Assembly (NCBI RefSeq): GCF_020858115.1 | Contig: NZ_JACYMM010000002.1 | Coordinates: 310,001 to 374,000 of the forward strand | Origin: Janthinobacterium sp. FW305-129 | GTDB taxonomy: Bacteria; Pseudomonadota; Gammaproteobacteria; Burkholderiales; Burkholderiaceae_D | Direction of reading: 5' to 3' | Length of the DNA: 64,000 nucleotides | Part shown: positions 56,740-64,000 of the stretch, piece by piece | Numbering within the stretch: the stretch's first letter is position 1 | Layout of the letters: every line of letters begins with the position of its first letter | The notes under the pieces: model-generated | What the model was told of the DNA's origin: nothing | Databases searched by the model: none | What the model saw: the letters and a program-made list of their open reading frames with translations, nothing else | Program-made: the position numbers and the translations under genes

Positions 56740-59421
56740 ATGCCAGAACCCAGCCAGCCCAGCAACGCCGTCCCGTCCTGCATCGCCGCCGCCCAGGCGG
56801 CACATTTACTGTTGGGTGCCCATTGCGACATCGTCTGGAGCACGAAAACCTTCGGCCAGTTCGATGCCGACCAGCCGTCCTGGCGCGCCTTCACGGGCCA
56901 GACGGAGGCCGAACTGCTGGGCCGCGGCTGGCTCAATGCCCTGCACCCGGACGACCGCAACTTGCCTTACGTCATGCCGTCGCATCTGACGACCGTGTTC
57001 GAAGCGGAATACCGGCTGCGCCACGTCAGCGGCACCTACCGCAACGTCATCGTGCGCATGCTGCCCGTGCTGGCACCCGACGGCAGCATCGTTGAATGGC
57101 TGGGCTCGCATTGCGACGTGACGCAGCAACGGCAGACGGAACAGCGGCTGCGCCTGGCCATGCAGGGCGGCCGCATGGGCACGTGGGAGATCGACCTGGG
57201 CAGCGGCAGCATGACGTGCTCCGATGCGTTCAAGGCCAATCTGGGCTTGCCGCCTGCCAGCCGCATCGGTTACGCGCAGCTGACGGGCGCCATGCTCGAC
57301 GGCGACCTGCAGCAGTGGCAGACGGTGGTGCACGCGGCCATCGCCCGCGCCAGCGATTTCGAGATCGACATCCGCGTGCGCTGGCCCGACAATTCGCTGC
57401 ACTGGGCGCACATGCGCGGCACCTGCGCCAGCGACGGCGCCGGCAACGTGATCGCCCTGTCCGGCATCTCGCTCGACTTGACGGCCAGCAAGCAGAACGA
57501 GGAAACCCTGCGCCTGACCCTGGCGGCCGGCGAAGTGGCCACCTGGAACTGGGACATCGTTGCCGACCGCGTGACGGCCGACAGCAATATGGCGCGCTTG
57601 TTCCACGTCAATGCCGATGCGCCCACGGCGGCGCCGCTGGCACGCTACCTGGACATCATCCATCCCGATGACCGCGAGCAAGTCAGCGCGCAGATTGCCC
57701 AGGCCGTGCACGCCCACACGCCATTCGAGGCCAGCTACCGCGTCGCTGCCGGCGATGGCCAGTACCGCTCGGTCATCGCGCGGGGGCGCGCGGAATACGC
57801 ACCCGATGGCACGCCCTTGCAATTTCCAGGCGTCCTGCTCGACATCACGCGCCAGAAACAGGTGGAAGATGCGCTACGCCGCAGCGAGGAACGCTACCGC
57901 ACCCTGATCGAGCTGATGGACCAGGCCTTTTGCGTCATCGAAATGCTGTACGACGAGCAAGGCCGCCCCGTGGACTTCCGCTATCTGGAAGGCAACGCCG
58001 CCTTCGTCAAGCAGTCGGGCCTCGACAATGCCATCGGCAAGACCATCCGCAGCTTCGTACCCGACCACGACCAGCACTGGTTCGACCTGTACGACCAGGT
58101 CGTCAAGACGGGCGAGCCCGTGCGCTACGAAAACGAAGCCGTGGCCATGGAGCGCTGGTTCGAAGTCTTCGCCGCGCGCCTCGGCGGGCCCGGCAGCCGC
58201 CTGCTGACGGTGCTGTTCAGCGACATCAGCGAGCGCAAGCGTTCTGAGCAGCAATTGCGCCAGCTGGCCGACAACCTGTCCGAGATGGACCGGCGCAAGA
58301 CGGAATTCCTCGCCACCCTGGCGCACGAACTGCGCAACCCGCTGGCACCGATCCGCAACGGCCTGCAAATCATGCGCCTGGCCGCCGACAAGCCCGCCAC
58401 CGTGTCGCGCGTGCGCGACGTGATGGAACGGCAAGTCAATCAGATGGTGCACCTGGTCAACGACTTGCTGGACGTGGCCCGCATCACGCGGGGGCAGATC
58501 GAACTCAAGCTGGAACGCGCGGACTTGAAAACCATCATCGCCAGCGCCGTGGAAACAAGCATGCCGCTGATCGAGGCGGGCCGCCACCAGTTGCAGGTGC
58601 AACTCGACGAGCAGGCGCTGCCGCTTGAAGCCGATCCTACGCGGCTGGCGCAAGTGCTGGGCAATTTGCTCAACAACGCCGCCAAATACACGCCCGCCGG
58701 CGGCCACATCAGCTTGCGCGCCCTGCGCGATGGCAACGAGGCCTTGATCGAGGTCAAGGACAGCGGCGTGGGCATCCCCGCCGAGTCGATCGCCACCGTG
58801 TTCGACATGTTCACCCAGGTGGGACAAAACATGGGCCGCGCGCAGGGCGGCCTGGGCATCGGCCTGTCGCTGGTGCGGCGCCTGGCCGAGTTGCATGGCG
58901 GCAGCACCACGGCGGCCAGTCCCGGCGCCGGCCTGGGCAGCACGTTTACCGTGCGCCTACCGCTGCTGAAGGAGGAAGCCCCAGCCCCAGCCCCCGCCGC
59001 ACCGGACGCGCCCGCCCCTGCCGCCAGCGGCCGCCATTTCCGCGTGCTGGTGGTCGACGACAACGTCGATGCGGCCGATACCCTCGCCGCCGTGCTCGAC
59101 ATGATGGGCCATGCCACGCAAGTGGCCCACGACGGCGCGCAAGCGCTGGCCGTGGCGCCGCAATTCTTGCCAGACATCATCTTCCTCGACATCGGCTTGC
59201 CCGGCATGAACGGCTACGAAGTGGCGCGCGCGCTGCGCCGGATACCGGCCGGCGCCAAGGTCGTGCTCGTCGCATTGACGGGCTGGGGCGCCGAAAACGA
59301 CCGCAGCCAGTCGAGCGCGGCCGGCTTCGACCACCATCTGACCAAACCGGCCAACCTGCTCGCCATCGGCGAACTGCTGGCCGCCCTTTCCACTCCGAAA
59401 ATACCTACAGACCATGACTGA
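56740..59421 (+). CDS. Multi-PAS hybrid sensor histidine kinase with C-terminal receiver
   Basis: An 893-residue soluble kinase. Three to four PAS domains lie in about residues 20-500 (FTGQTEAELLGRGWLNALHPDD is a PAS start; PDDR repeats follow), then a HisKA domain with the histidine in LAHELRNPLAP, an HATPase domain (N box NNAAKYT; G box IEVKDSGVGI) and a C-terminal receiver (VLVVDDNVDAAD, phospho-acceptor D in IFLDIGLPG, HLTKP). No DNA-binding output is present, so it passes phosphate to an unknown partner. The ATG at 56740 is used; a GTG at 56701 is possible. Its last 8 bp overlap the beta-lactamase gene. Confidence 0.9.
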   Translation: MPEPSQPSNAVPSCIAAAQAAHLLLGAHCDIVWSTKTFGQFDADQPSWRAFTGQTEAELLGRGWLNALHPDDRNLPYVMPSHLTTVFEAEYRLRHVSGTYRNVIVRMLPVLAPDGSIVEWLGSHCDVTQQRQTEQRLRLAMQGGRMGTWEIDLGSGSMTCSDAFKANLGLPPASRIGYAQLTGAMLDGDLQQWQTVVHAAIARASDFEIDIRVRWPDNSLHWAHMRGTCASDGAGNVIALSGISLDLTASKQNEETLRLTLAAGEVATWNWDIVADRVTADSNMARLFHVNADAPTAAPLARYLDIIHPDDREQVSAQIAQAVHAHTPFEASYRVAAGDGQYRSVIARGRAEYAPDGTPLQFPGVLLDITRQKQVEDALRRSEERYRTLIELMDQAFCVIEMLYDEQGRPVDFRYLEGNAAFVKQSGLDNAIGKTIRSFVPDHDQHWFDLYDQVVKTGEPVRYENEAVAMERWFEVFAARLGGPGSRLLTVLFSDISERKRSEQQLRQLADNLSEMDRRKTEFLATLAHELRNPLAPIRNGLQIMRLAADKPATVSRVRDVMERQVNQMVHLVNDLLDVARITRGQIELKLERADLKTIIASAVETSMPLIEAGRHQLQVQLDEQALPLEADPTRLAQVLGNLLNNAAKYTPAGGHISLRALRDGNEALIEVKDSGVGIPAESIATVFDMFTQVGQNMGRAQGGLGIGLSLVRRLAELHGGSTTAASPGAGLGSTFTVRLPLLKEEAPAPAPAAPDAPAPAASGRHFRVLVVDDNVDAADTLAAVLDMMGHATQVAHDGAQALAVAPQFLPDIIFLDIGLPGMNGYEVARALRRIPAGAKVVLVALTGWGAENDRSQSSAAGFDHHLTKPANLLAIGELLAALSTPKIPTDHD

Positions 59422-60307
59422 CTCCACGAACCACGTCCGCCGCCACCTCCTGCTGGCCAGCGGCGCTGCCCTGCTGTGCCCAACGCCGCTGCTGTTTGCC
59501 GCGCCCGCCACCGGCATCGCCGCCGCCCACACGCAGCTGGCCGCGCTGGAACAGGCCGCAGGCGGACGCCTCGGCGTTGCCGCCTGGCGCCAGGGCAGCG
59601 AGCTGCGCGTTGCCTACCGCGCCGATGAACGCTTTCCCCTGGCCAGCACCTTCAAGGCCATGCTGGCAGGCGCCGTGCTGGCCCGCAGCGTCAGCCAGCC
59701 GGGCTTGCTGGACCAGCACGTGCGTTACGAAAAAAAGGAACTGGTCACGTATTCGCCCATCACGGAAAAGCATCTGGCCGACGGCATGAGCGTGGCCGAC
59801 CTGTGCGCCGCCACCTTGCAGTACAGCGACAATAGCGCGGCCAATTTCCTGATGACAATATTAGGCGGGCCGCAAGCCGTGACGGCGTTTGCGCGCAGCA
59901 TCGGCAACACGGTATTCCAGCTGGAACGCTGGGAAACGGAATTGAATAGCGCCATCCCCGGCGAAGTGCGCGACACGGCCAGCCCCGCGTCCATGGCGCA
60001 CAGCTTGCAGCAATTGTTGTTGGGAAATAGTTTGCCGGCGCCGCAGCGCCAGCAACTGGACGCCTGGATGCGCGGCAACACGACGGGCGACAAGCGCATC
60101 CGCGCCGGCGTGCCGGCCGGCTGGCAAGTGGCGGATAAAACGGGCTCGGGCGCGTATGGCAGCGTCAACGACGTCGGCGTGGCCTACCCGCCCAGCGGCG
60201 CGCCGCTGCTCATCGCCGTGTACTACACGCGCGAACAGAAAAAAGCGGACACGAACCAGGACATCATCACGGCCGCCACGCGCATCGTGACGGCCGCGCT
60301 GGCGTAA
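59414..60307 (+). CDS. bla: Class A beta-lactamase (Tat-exported)
   Basis: A 297-residue serine beta-lactamase. Active-site Ser in STFK (residues 78-81), SDN loop (YSDNSAAN), omega-loop Glu in RWETELN, and KTG in ADKTGSG, all intact. The N-terminus VRRHLLLASGAALL carries twin arginines (9-10), so export is probably by Tat. It should hydrolyse penicillins and perhaps early cephalosporins; spectrum cannot be read from sequence. Translation is coupled to the upstream hybrid kinase (ATG inside its end). No ampR-type regulator is adjacent. Confidence 0.93.
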   Translation: MTDSTNHVRRHLLLASGAALLCPTPLLFAAPATGIAAAHTQLAALEQAAGGRLGVAAWRQGSELRVAYRADERFPLASTFKAMLAGAVLARSVSQPGLLDQHVRYEKKELVTYSPITEKHLADGMSVADLCAATLQYSDNSAANFLMTILGGPQAVTAFARSIGNTVFQLERWETELNSAIPGEVRDTASPASMAHSLQQLLLGNSLPAPQRQQLDAWMRGNTTGDKRIRAGVPAGWQVADKTGSGAYGSVNDVGVAYPPSGAPLLIAVYYTREQKKADTNQDIITAATRIVTAALA

Positions 60308-60742
60308 TTACTTCGGCAGAGCTGCCATGAAGCCTGCATACGTCGACCAGGCCGGATCGGCCGCGCTGCGGATTTCAATCGGGAACTTTGGACGCGGCGC
60401 CAGCGCCGTGTTCAGGCGGTTGAAGAATTCTTCGCCCGACTGCGTGTAATAAATCCATTCGCGCAGGTTTTCGCCCGTCGACACCAGCGCCAGCGTAGCG
60501 AAGCCTTCTTCTTCCACCACGGGCGCCAGCGCCGCTTCCAGCTCTTCCATATGCTCGCGCTCGTTCGGCGCGGGCATGCCTGTTTCATCTTCATAACGCC
60601 AGGCGATGATGATGCGGTCCGGCTGCGACGACAGGTCCCAATCGTCATGGAAAGTGTCGACATAGCGGTAGATGATGGCCATCTCGTCGCTATGCGTGAC
60701 GATGGTGCCCCAGCTGCGGGCGGAAGTGGAGTTTTCGTTCAT
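60308..60742 (-). CDS. DUF695-type protein
   Basis: A 144-residue cytoplasmic protein of the DUF695 type: a Trp/acid-rich domain with the repeated W(I)YYT motif (REWIYYTQSGEEFFNRL) and a Phe-Pro-rich end. The start at 60742 (MNENSTSARSW) is used; a TTG five codons earlier is unlikely. Convergent with the beta-lactamase, stops adjacent. Function unknown. Confidence 0.75.
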   Translation of the reverse strand: MNENSTSARSWGTIVTHSDEMAIIYRYVDTFHDDWDLSSQPDRIIIAWRYEDETGMPAPNEREHMEELEAALAPVVEEEGFATLALVSTGENLREWIYYTQSGEEFFNRLNTALAPRPKFPIEIRSAADPAWSTYAGFMAALPK

Positions 60743-60781
60743 GGTTGCAACAGTCAAAAAAATAAATCGAGGGAGCGCAGC

Positions 60782-61429
60782 TTACAGCACTGGCGGGCAA
60801 GTCACATTCCAGGCATCATACTGGGCGCCGCTCTTGCGCAGCCAGACGCGGGCGTAGCTGTCGCGGTCGCTCTTGAACACGAGCGCATAGCGCTCTTCGG
60901 CGCGCGGGGCGGCGGCGCCCACGTCGACGGCCGCCAGCGTAAATTTCAGCGCCCGTAGCGGCGCGCAGGCCGTGTTACCCGCCATCAATAATCGTGCCCG
61001 CTCCAGCAGCGGCTTCTGGTACAGCAACACGCCTTCCAGTTCCACATCGGGAATCCGTTGCAGCATGCGCACGGGTTCGGCCACCGCGCGGCAGGTGCCA
61101 CGGTCGAGCCAGGCGTAATACTCCATGCCCGCCTCCTGCCAGCGCGCCTGCTTGCCTTCACCGTGCAGCACGAACTTGGTGCGCTGCGTCCGGCACAGCG
61201 CGCCATGACCGCGATACGGCGGCGTTTCCACGCTGCCCACCACTTCGCTGCCACGTCCCCCCACGATGGGCACGCTTTCGAACACGGTGCGCGCAGCCGG
61301 CTCGCCCGGATATTGCTGCGCATAAAAATCCAGCAAGGACGCGCGCTGCTGCGCATCCCCTGCCACCGCCTCGGCGGCACTGGCTGAGATGCAGACGGCC
61401 GATACGGTAAAAAGCGCGACAGAGCGCAT
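60782..61429 (-). CDS. Exported protein of unknown function
   Basis: A 215-residue periplasmic protein with a signal peptide (VALFTVSAVCISASAAEA). It has paired cysteines (GALCRTQ, RGTCRAV, TACAPL and VTCPPV) that probably form disulfides. The start at 61429 is preferred because AGGA lies seven bases before it; the ATG at 61444 would add five residues. It lies downstream of the PAAR/Tla3 module on the same strand, about 100 bp from the PAAR gene. A periplasmic immunity role to the lipase is possible but unproven. Confidence 0.65.
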   Translation of the reverse strand: MRSVALFTVSAVCISASAAEAVAGDAQQRASLLDFYAQQYPGEPAARTVFESVPIVGGRGSEVVGSVETPPYRGHGALCRTQRTKFVLHGEGKQARWQEAGMEYYAWLDRGTCRAVAEPVRMLQRIPDVELEGVLLYQKPLLERARLLMAGNTACAPLRALKFTLAAVDVGAAAPRAEERYALVFKSDRDSYARVWLRKSGAQYDAWNVTCPPVL

Positions 61430-61529
61430 GAAATATCCTGGCATGGCATTCCTTCAATCGACGTTCAGGGGCGGGTATCGCCCAAGCGCCGATTATATAG
61501 TTACCAGGAAATGCCAGGCGGACAGGCTG

Positions 61530-61796
61530 TCAGGAGGTCCGGAAGTTGACGCCGCCAGCCAACAGCCTGGCGCCGCAAGTGGTGGTATCGCCTTCGAAGG
61601 CGATAGCGATGCCGTTGATGGTATGCCGGGACGAGCCGCTGGCAATCTTGCAGCCTTGATGTCCCTTGATGGGGCAGCTGCACAAGTCCCCGACACAGGC
61701 GACAGCAATACCATTGACCGTAAAGTGCGTGGCGGCACAACTGAGCACCTTGCCGCCATGCGAGGTGGAATCGCCCAAGCGGATGACTTTGCGCAT
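61530..61796 (-). CDS. PAAR-domain protein (T6SS spike tip)
   Basis: An 88-residue PAAR protein that sharpens the VgrG spike and can carry effectors. The family pattern is complete: RKVIRLGDSTSHGG, TVNGIAVACVGD, CSCPIKGHQG and SRHTINGIAIAFEGD. It has no extension, so it would recruit a separate effector. GGAGG is well placed before the ATG at 61796. It follows the Tla3-like gene by 13 bp and is therefore part of the same transcript. Confidence 0.92.
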   Translation of the reverse strand: MRKVIRLGDSTSHGGKVLSCAATHFTVNGIAVACVGDLCSCPIKGHQGCKIASGSSRHTINGIAIAFEGDTTTCGARLLAGGVNFRTS

Positions 61797-61809
61797 GCTG
61801 CCTCCAGAA

Positions 61810-63426
61810 TTATTGCCCAGCCTGACTTTCCAGGATGGCTTCCACCGATGGCGCCGCGTAGTTGGCCGGATCGACGGCCGGCGTGATGCGGCTGCGGAAG
61901 ATGTCGCCATTGGCATCCTGCTGCTGGCGTTTGGCATCCGATGGTGGTGTAATAAAAATGATGCTGGCCTCATTGCTGTCGCGTAAATTAATCGCCGCAC
62001 TGGCGCCCCCATCGCGATAGCTTCCCATCACGCCGATCGCCATCTGCATGAACCACGTGGCCGCGCCCGTGTTGCCCAGGCGAAGATCGGTATTGATGAA
62101 CTGCGCGCTCTTGCTACTTTCGATTTCGGGGCCGCCCTGTGCCGCATAGTCATGCAGCATGCTTTCCAACATCAGCGACTGTTCCGGCTGGTTTCCCGTA
62201 CCGGCCACGATACGCGAAGGCCCCTTGCCGCGCTCGGCTTGCGGCAAGGTCTGCAGCGCCTGCTGCCAGCCTGCATTGAATATCTTCTGGCGCGCATCGC
62301 GCCGCGTCACGGGCTTGCCTTCCTCATCCGCGAACTTGACGAATACGGGGCGGTGCACGAAACCGAACGAGGGCAGGCGGTCAAAGGTTTCCATCTGCTC
62401 CCGGTTCCACGGAATGGGAAACCACGGCGTCGGCTTCCAGTCGCGCGGCGGACGATTTTCCCAGGGATTGAGCTTGTCGAAGGTATGCAGGCCCACGCCA
62501 CGGATATCGGGCCGCTGGGCGAAAGCGGCGGCGGCGGCGAGCCATTCGGCGACGGTGGGTTGACGCTCGCTGAAGGCTTCAGGTCGCAGCTGTTTCGCGC
62601 GTGAAGGCAACGACTGCATGACGTTGTAATACATGGCCCGCAGTTTTTCTTGGACGAATTTATTCTCCGGGTCATCCCATACAAAAGGACGCAACGGTTC
62701 TATTCGTTCGCGGCGTGCCAGGATGAACACCGCCGTGGCATCAGGCATATCCGGAATGAAATACCCGTTTACCAATTTTCTTGCAGTTCCTGGCTTCCGG
62801 TTGCCATCCCGCGTGCCAACGCTATCCTCGGAGTGTAAGGCGACGTAAGGTACGTCAGGATGCTTATCGAAAAAATCAAACACATCAATCAGCAATTGGT
62901 CGGGATGTTCATCCAGCTTCCAGGAAGCCACGGAAAATAGATGCAAGGGCATGCCCCCCGTACCAGCGCCAGCCACAAGTCCCGCCATCGGCTCTATCAA
63001 GCTCGGTTGTGCAGTCGGGTCAAGAATGGGCGCTCCAGCATAAAACGAAGGCAGGTTCCAATACATCGGAGTGAAATTGATGCCATTTTCCAGTGCATCG
63101 TAGGCTCTGCTACCACCGTCGCCATCCTTGTCATTACCCGTCCAGGGATACTTCTTGGGATCTTGTTCGCGTATGCTCGTGTAAGGACTTCCTTTTTGCA
63201 AGGCTCCCCACAATTTACCCTGCCGATACTTGTCCAGCGTCACACCCAATCCGATCACTTCCAGCACATACTCTTGCCGTGGCTCCACCGGTTTCCTTGG
63301 CTGTTTTTCCTGGACCTGTAATGCAATTTCACGCGCCTGGCTCTTCGACAAAGCACCTAGCCATAACACGCCAAAAAATAAAATTACAATAACTATTGAT
63401 ATTCCCAACCAACGAAGCGTCATCAT
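61810..63426 (-). CDS. Tla3-like T6SS lipase adaptor (DUF2875)
   Basis: A 538-residue protein with one N-terminal membrane helix (about 6-25, GISIVIVILFFGVLWLG) and a long domain of the DUF2875 family, which includes Tla3, the adaptor that loads the Tle3 lipase onto VgrG in Pseudomonas. Recognisable segments are SVASWKLDEHPDQ, NFTPMYWNLPSFYAG and GVMGSYRDGGASAAINLR by their motifs MGSYRDGG and MYWNLPSF. ATG at 63426 is used (AAGGTG upstream); a GTG at 63435 is less likely. It sits between a probable lipase and a PAAR gene. Confidence 0.8.
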   Translation of the reverse strand: MMTLRWLGISIVIVILFFGVLWLGALSKSQAREIALQVQEKQPRKPVEPRQEYVLEVIGLGVTLDKYRQGKLWGALQKGSPYTSIREQDPKKYPWTGNDKDGDGGSRAYDALENGINFTPMYWNLPSFYAGAPILDPTAQPSLIEPMAGLVAGAGTGGMPLHLFSVASWKLDEHPDQLLIDVFDFFDKHPDVPYVALHSEDSVGTRDGNRKPGTARKLVNGYFIPDMPDATAVFILARRERIEPLRPFVWDDPENKFVQEKLRAMYYNVMQSLPSRAKQLRPEAFSERQPTVAEWLAAAAAFAQRPDIRGVGLHTFDKLNPWENRPPRDWKPTPWFPIPWNREQMETFDRLPSFGFVHRPVFVKFADEEGKPVTRRDARQKIFNAGWQQALQTLPQAERGKGPSRIVAGTGNQPEQSLMLESMLHDYAAQGGPEIESSKSAQFINTDLRLGNTGAATWFMQMAIGVMGSYRDGGASAAINLRDSNEASIIFITPPSDAKRQQQDANGDIFRSRITPAVDPANYAAPSVEAILESQAGQ

Positions 63427-63508
63427 AGCTTTCACCTTTTTGGTCTACTATTCAGGAGAAAAGATCATCGGTCCAAACAAGTTTTTCGACGAGTCCTAGA
63501 CCATCCAA

Positions 63509-64000
63509 TTATTTTTCAGTCACTATCTTCATGTCTTTTGTTTGTGACACAACGATCTTCCATAAAGCACCCGATAACAATGGAAGTCCTGCGGGCAGAA
63601 TTCCAGTGTTGTAATAGTCCATACCGCCATTGATCGCAGCACTTCTCCATGCAGGTTCTACGGATAAATATGCTGCAAAATCAGATAAGAATTTTTCCTT
63701 TATCAGCATTCCTTTACGCCCTTTATCATTAGTCTTCAAATCCTTCACTCGCCAATCCGCCACAGCACATAAGTACTCGTAGAACTGCGGATCAGAGCTG
63801 GCCTTGCCACTACCTATGGCAACGTCATACGCCGTCACCTGGCTATGATTCTTCACGTTGCCAATAATCGAACTGTGAAAGGACTTGGCGCTGACCTCGT
63901 GTTGCCAACGCAGACGTGCTTCGTTAGGGCTTTCCTGGATATTTGCCCATACATTGCCTTTCTTGTCCCTCGTCGCAGAAATCACCTTGCGTTGTGCCAA
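63509..64000 (-). CDS. Probable T6SS lipase effector, Tle3-like C-terminal part (partial)
   Basis: The last 163 codons of a gene that begins beyond the window end. The segment SFHSSIIGNVKNHSQVTAYDVAIG fits the C-terminal region of Tle3-type lipases (HS..I..N...S..V.AYD.AIG) by its motifs HSSI and AYDVAIG. The gene order lipase, DUF2875 adaptor is that of the vgrG2b-tli3-tle3-tla3 locus of P. aeruginosa. The catalytic serine would lie outside the window. The assignment rests partly on context. Confidence 0.6.
   Translation of the reverse strand: MAQRKVISATRDKKGNVWANIQESPNEARLRWQHEVSAKSFHSSIIGNVKNHSQVTAYDVAIGSGKASSDPQFYEYLCAVADWRVKDLKTNDKGRKGMLIKEKFLSDFAAYLSVEPAWRSAAINGGMDYYNTGILPAGLPLLSGALWKIVVSQTKDMKIVTEK

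Overview
The window is GC-rich, densely packed chromosomal DNA whose genes and gene order fit a betaproteobacterium of the Oxalobacteraceae, most likely Janthinobacterium or a close relative. This is inferred from protein character and from pairs such as LemA with TPM-domain proteins and the tssFG/gluQ neighbourhood; there is no rRNA or other direct taxonomic marker. I saw no rRNA, tRNA, CRISPR array or intact insertion sequence.

Layout. 1-6.1 kb: alaS (3' end cut by the window edge), a Fur/Zur-type regulator divergent from a ZnuD-like zinc TonB receptor with a perfect palindrome between them, and a glycerophosphodiester phosphodiesterase. 6.2-11.7 kb: a LytS/LytTR two-component pair, two small proteins, and a YnfM-like MFS exporter divergent from a LysR regulator. 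11.7-14.3 kb: a four-gene operon of a J-domain protein and three unrecognised proteins. 14.4-19.5 kb: glnS, an orphan CHASE-domain histidine kinase, a GRDP-like protein with a repeat tail, and a small HTH protein. 19.7-26.9 kb: small conserved proteins, a nucleoside-diphosphate-sugar-epimerase-like protein, a ferredoxin-reductase fusion, an MFS exporter, DUF1345, an HPF/RaiA protein, a cNMP-binding GGDEF protein and a DUF5610 protein. 27-33.5 kb: sbcB and pyrF sharing a terminator, lemA with two TPM-domain genes, an SDR, a candidate structured RNA and a VanZ-like protein. 33.7-42.4 kb: a lipoprotein, an M24-like protein that looks degenerate, M20 and M28 peptidases, a luciferase-like monooxygenase, an MFS transporter and an HDOD protein. 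42.4-48.3 kb: a BMP-type (nucleoside) ABC importer operon divergent from a Tsx-like outer-membrane channel, together a plausible nucleoside uptake route across both membranes.

48.4-52.9 kb is the most unusual stretch. Type VI secretion baseplate genes tssF and tssG stand alone and are followed by a vgrG cut off after about 79 codons. The sequence then switches abruptly to AT-rich DNA holding two related small genes and one frameshifted gene, all resembling T6SS immunity genes. I read this as an effector/immunity island that has lost its effector.

53-64 kb: gluQ, a TonB-dependent receptor, a multi-PAS hybrid kinase whose stop overlaps the start of a Tat-type class A beta-lactamase, two proteins of unknown role, and a second T6SS module (PAAR protein, Tla3-like DUF2875 adaptor, and the C-terminal part of a probable Tle3-type lipase running off the window end).
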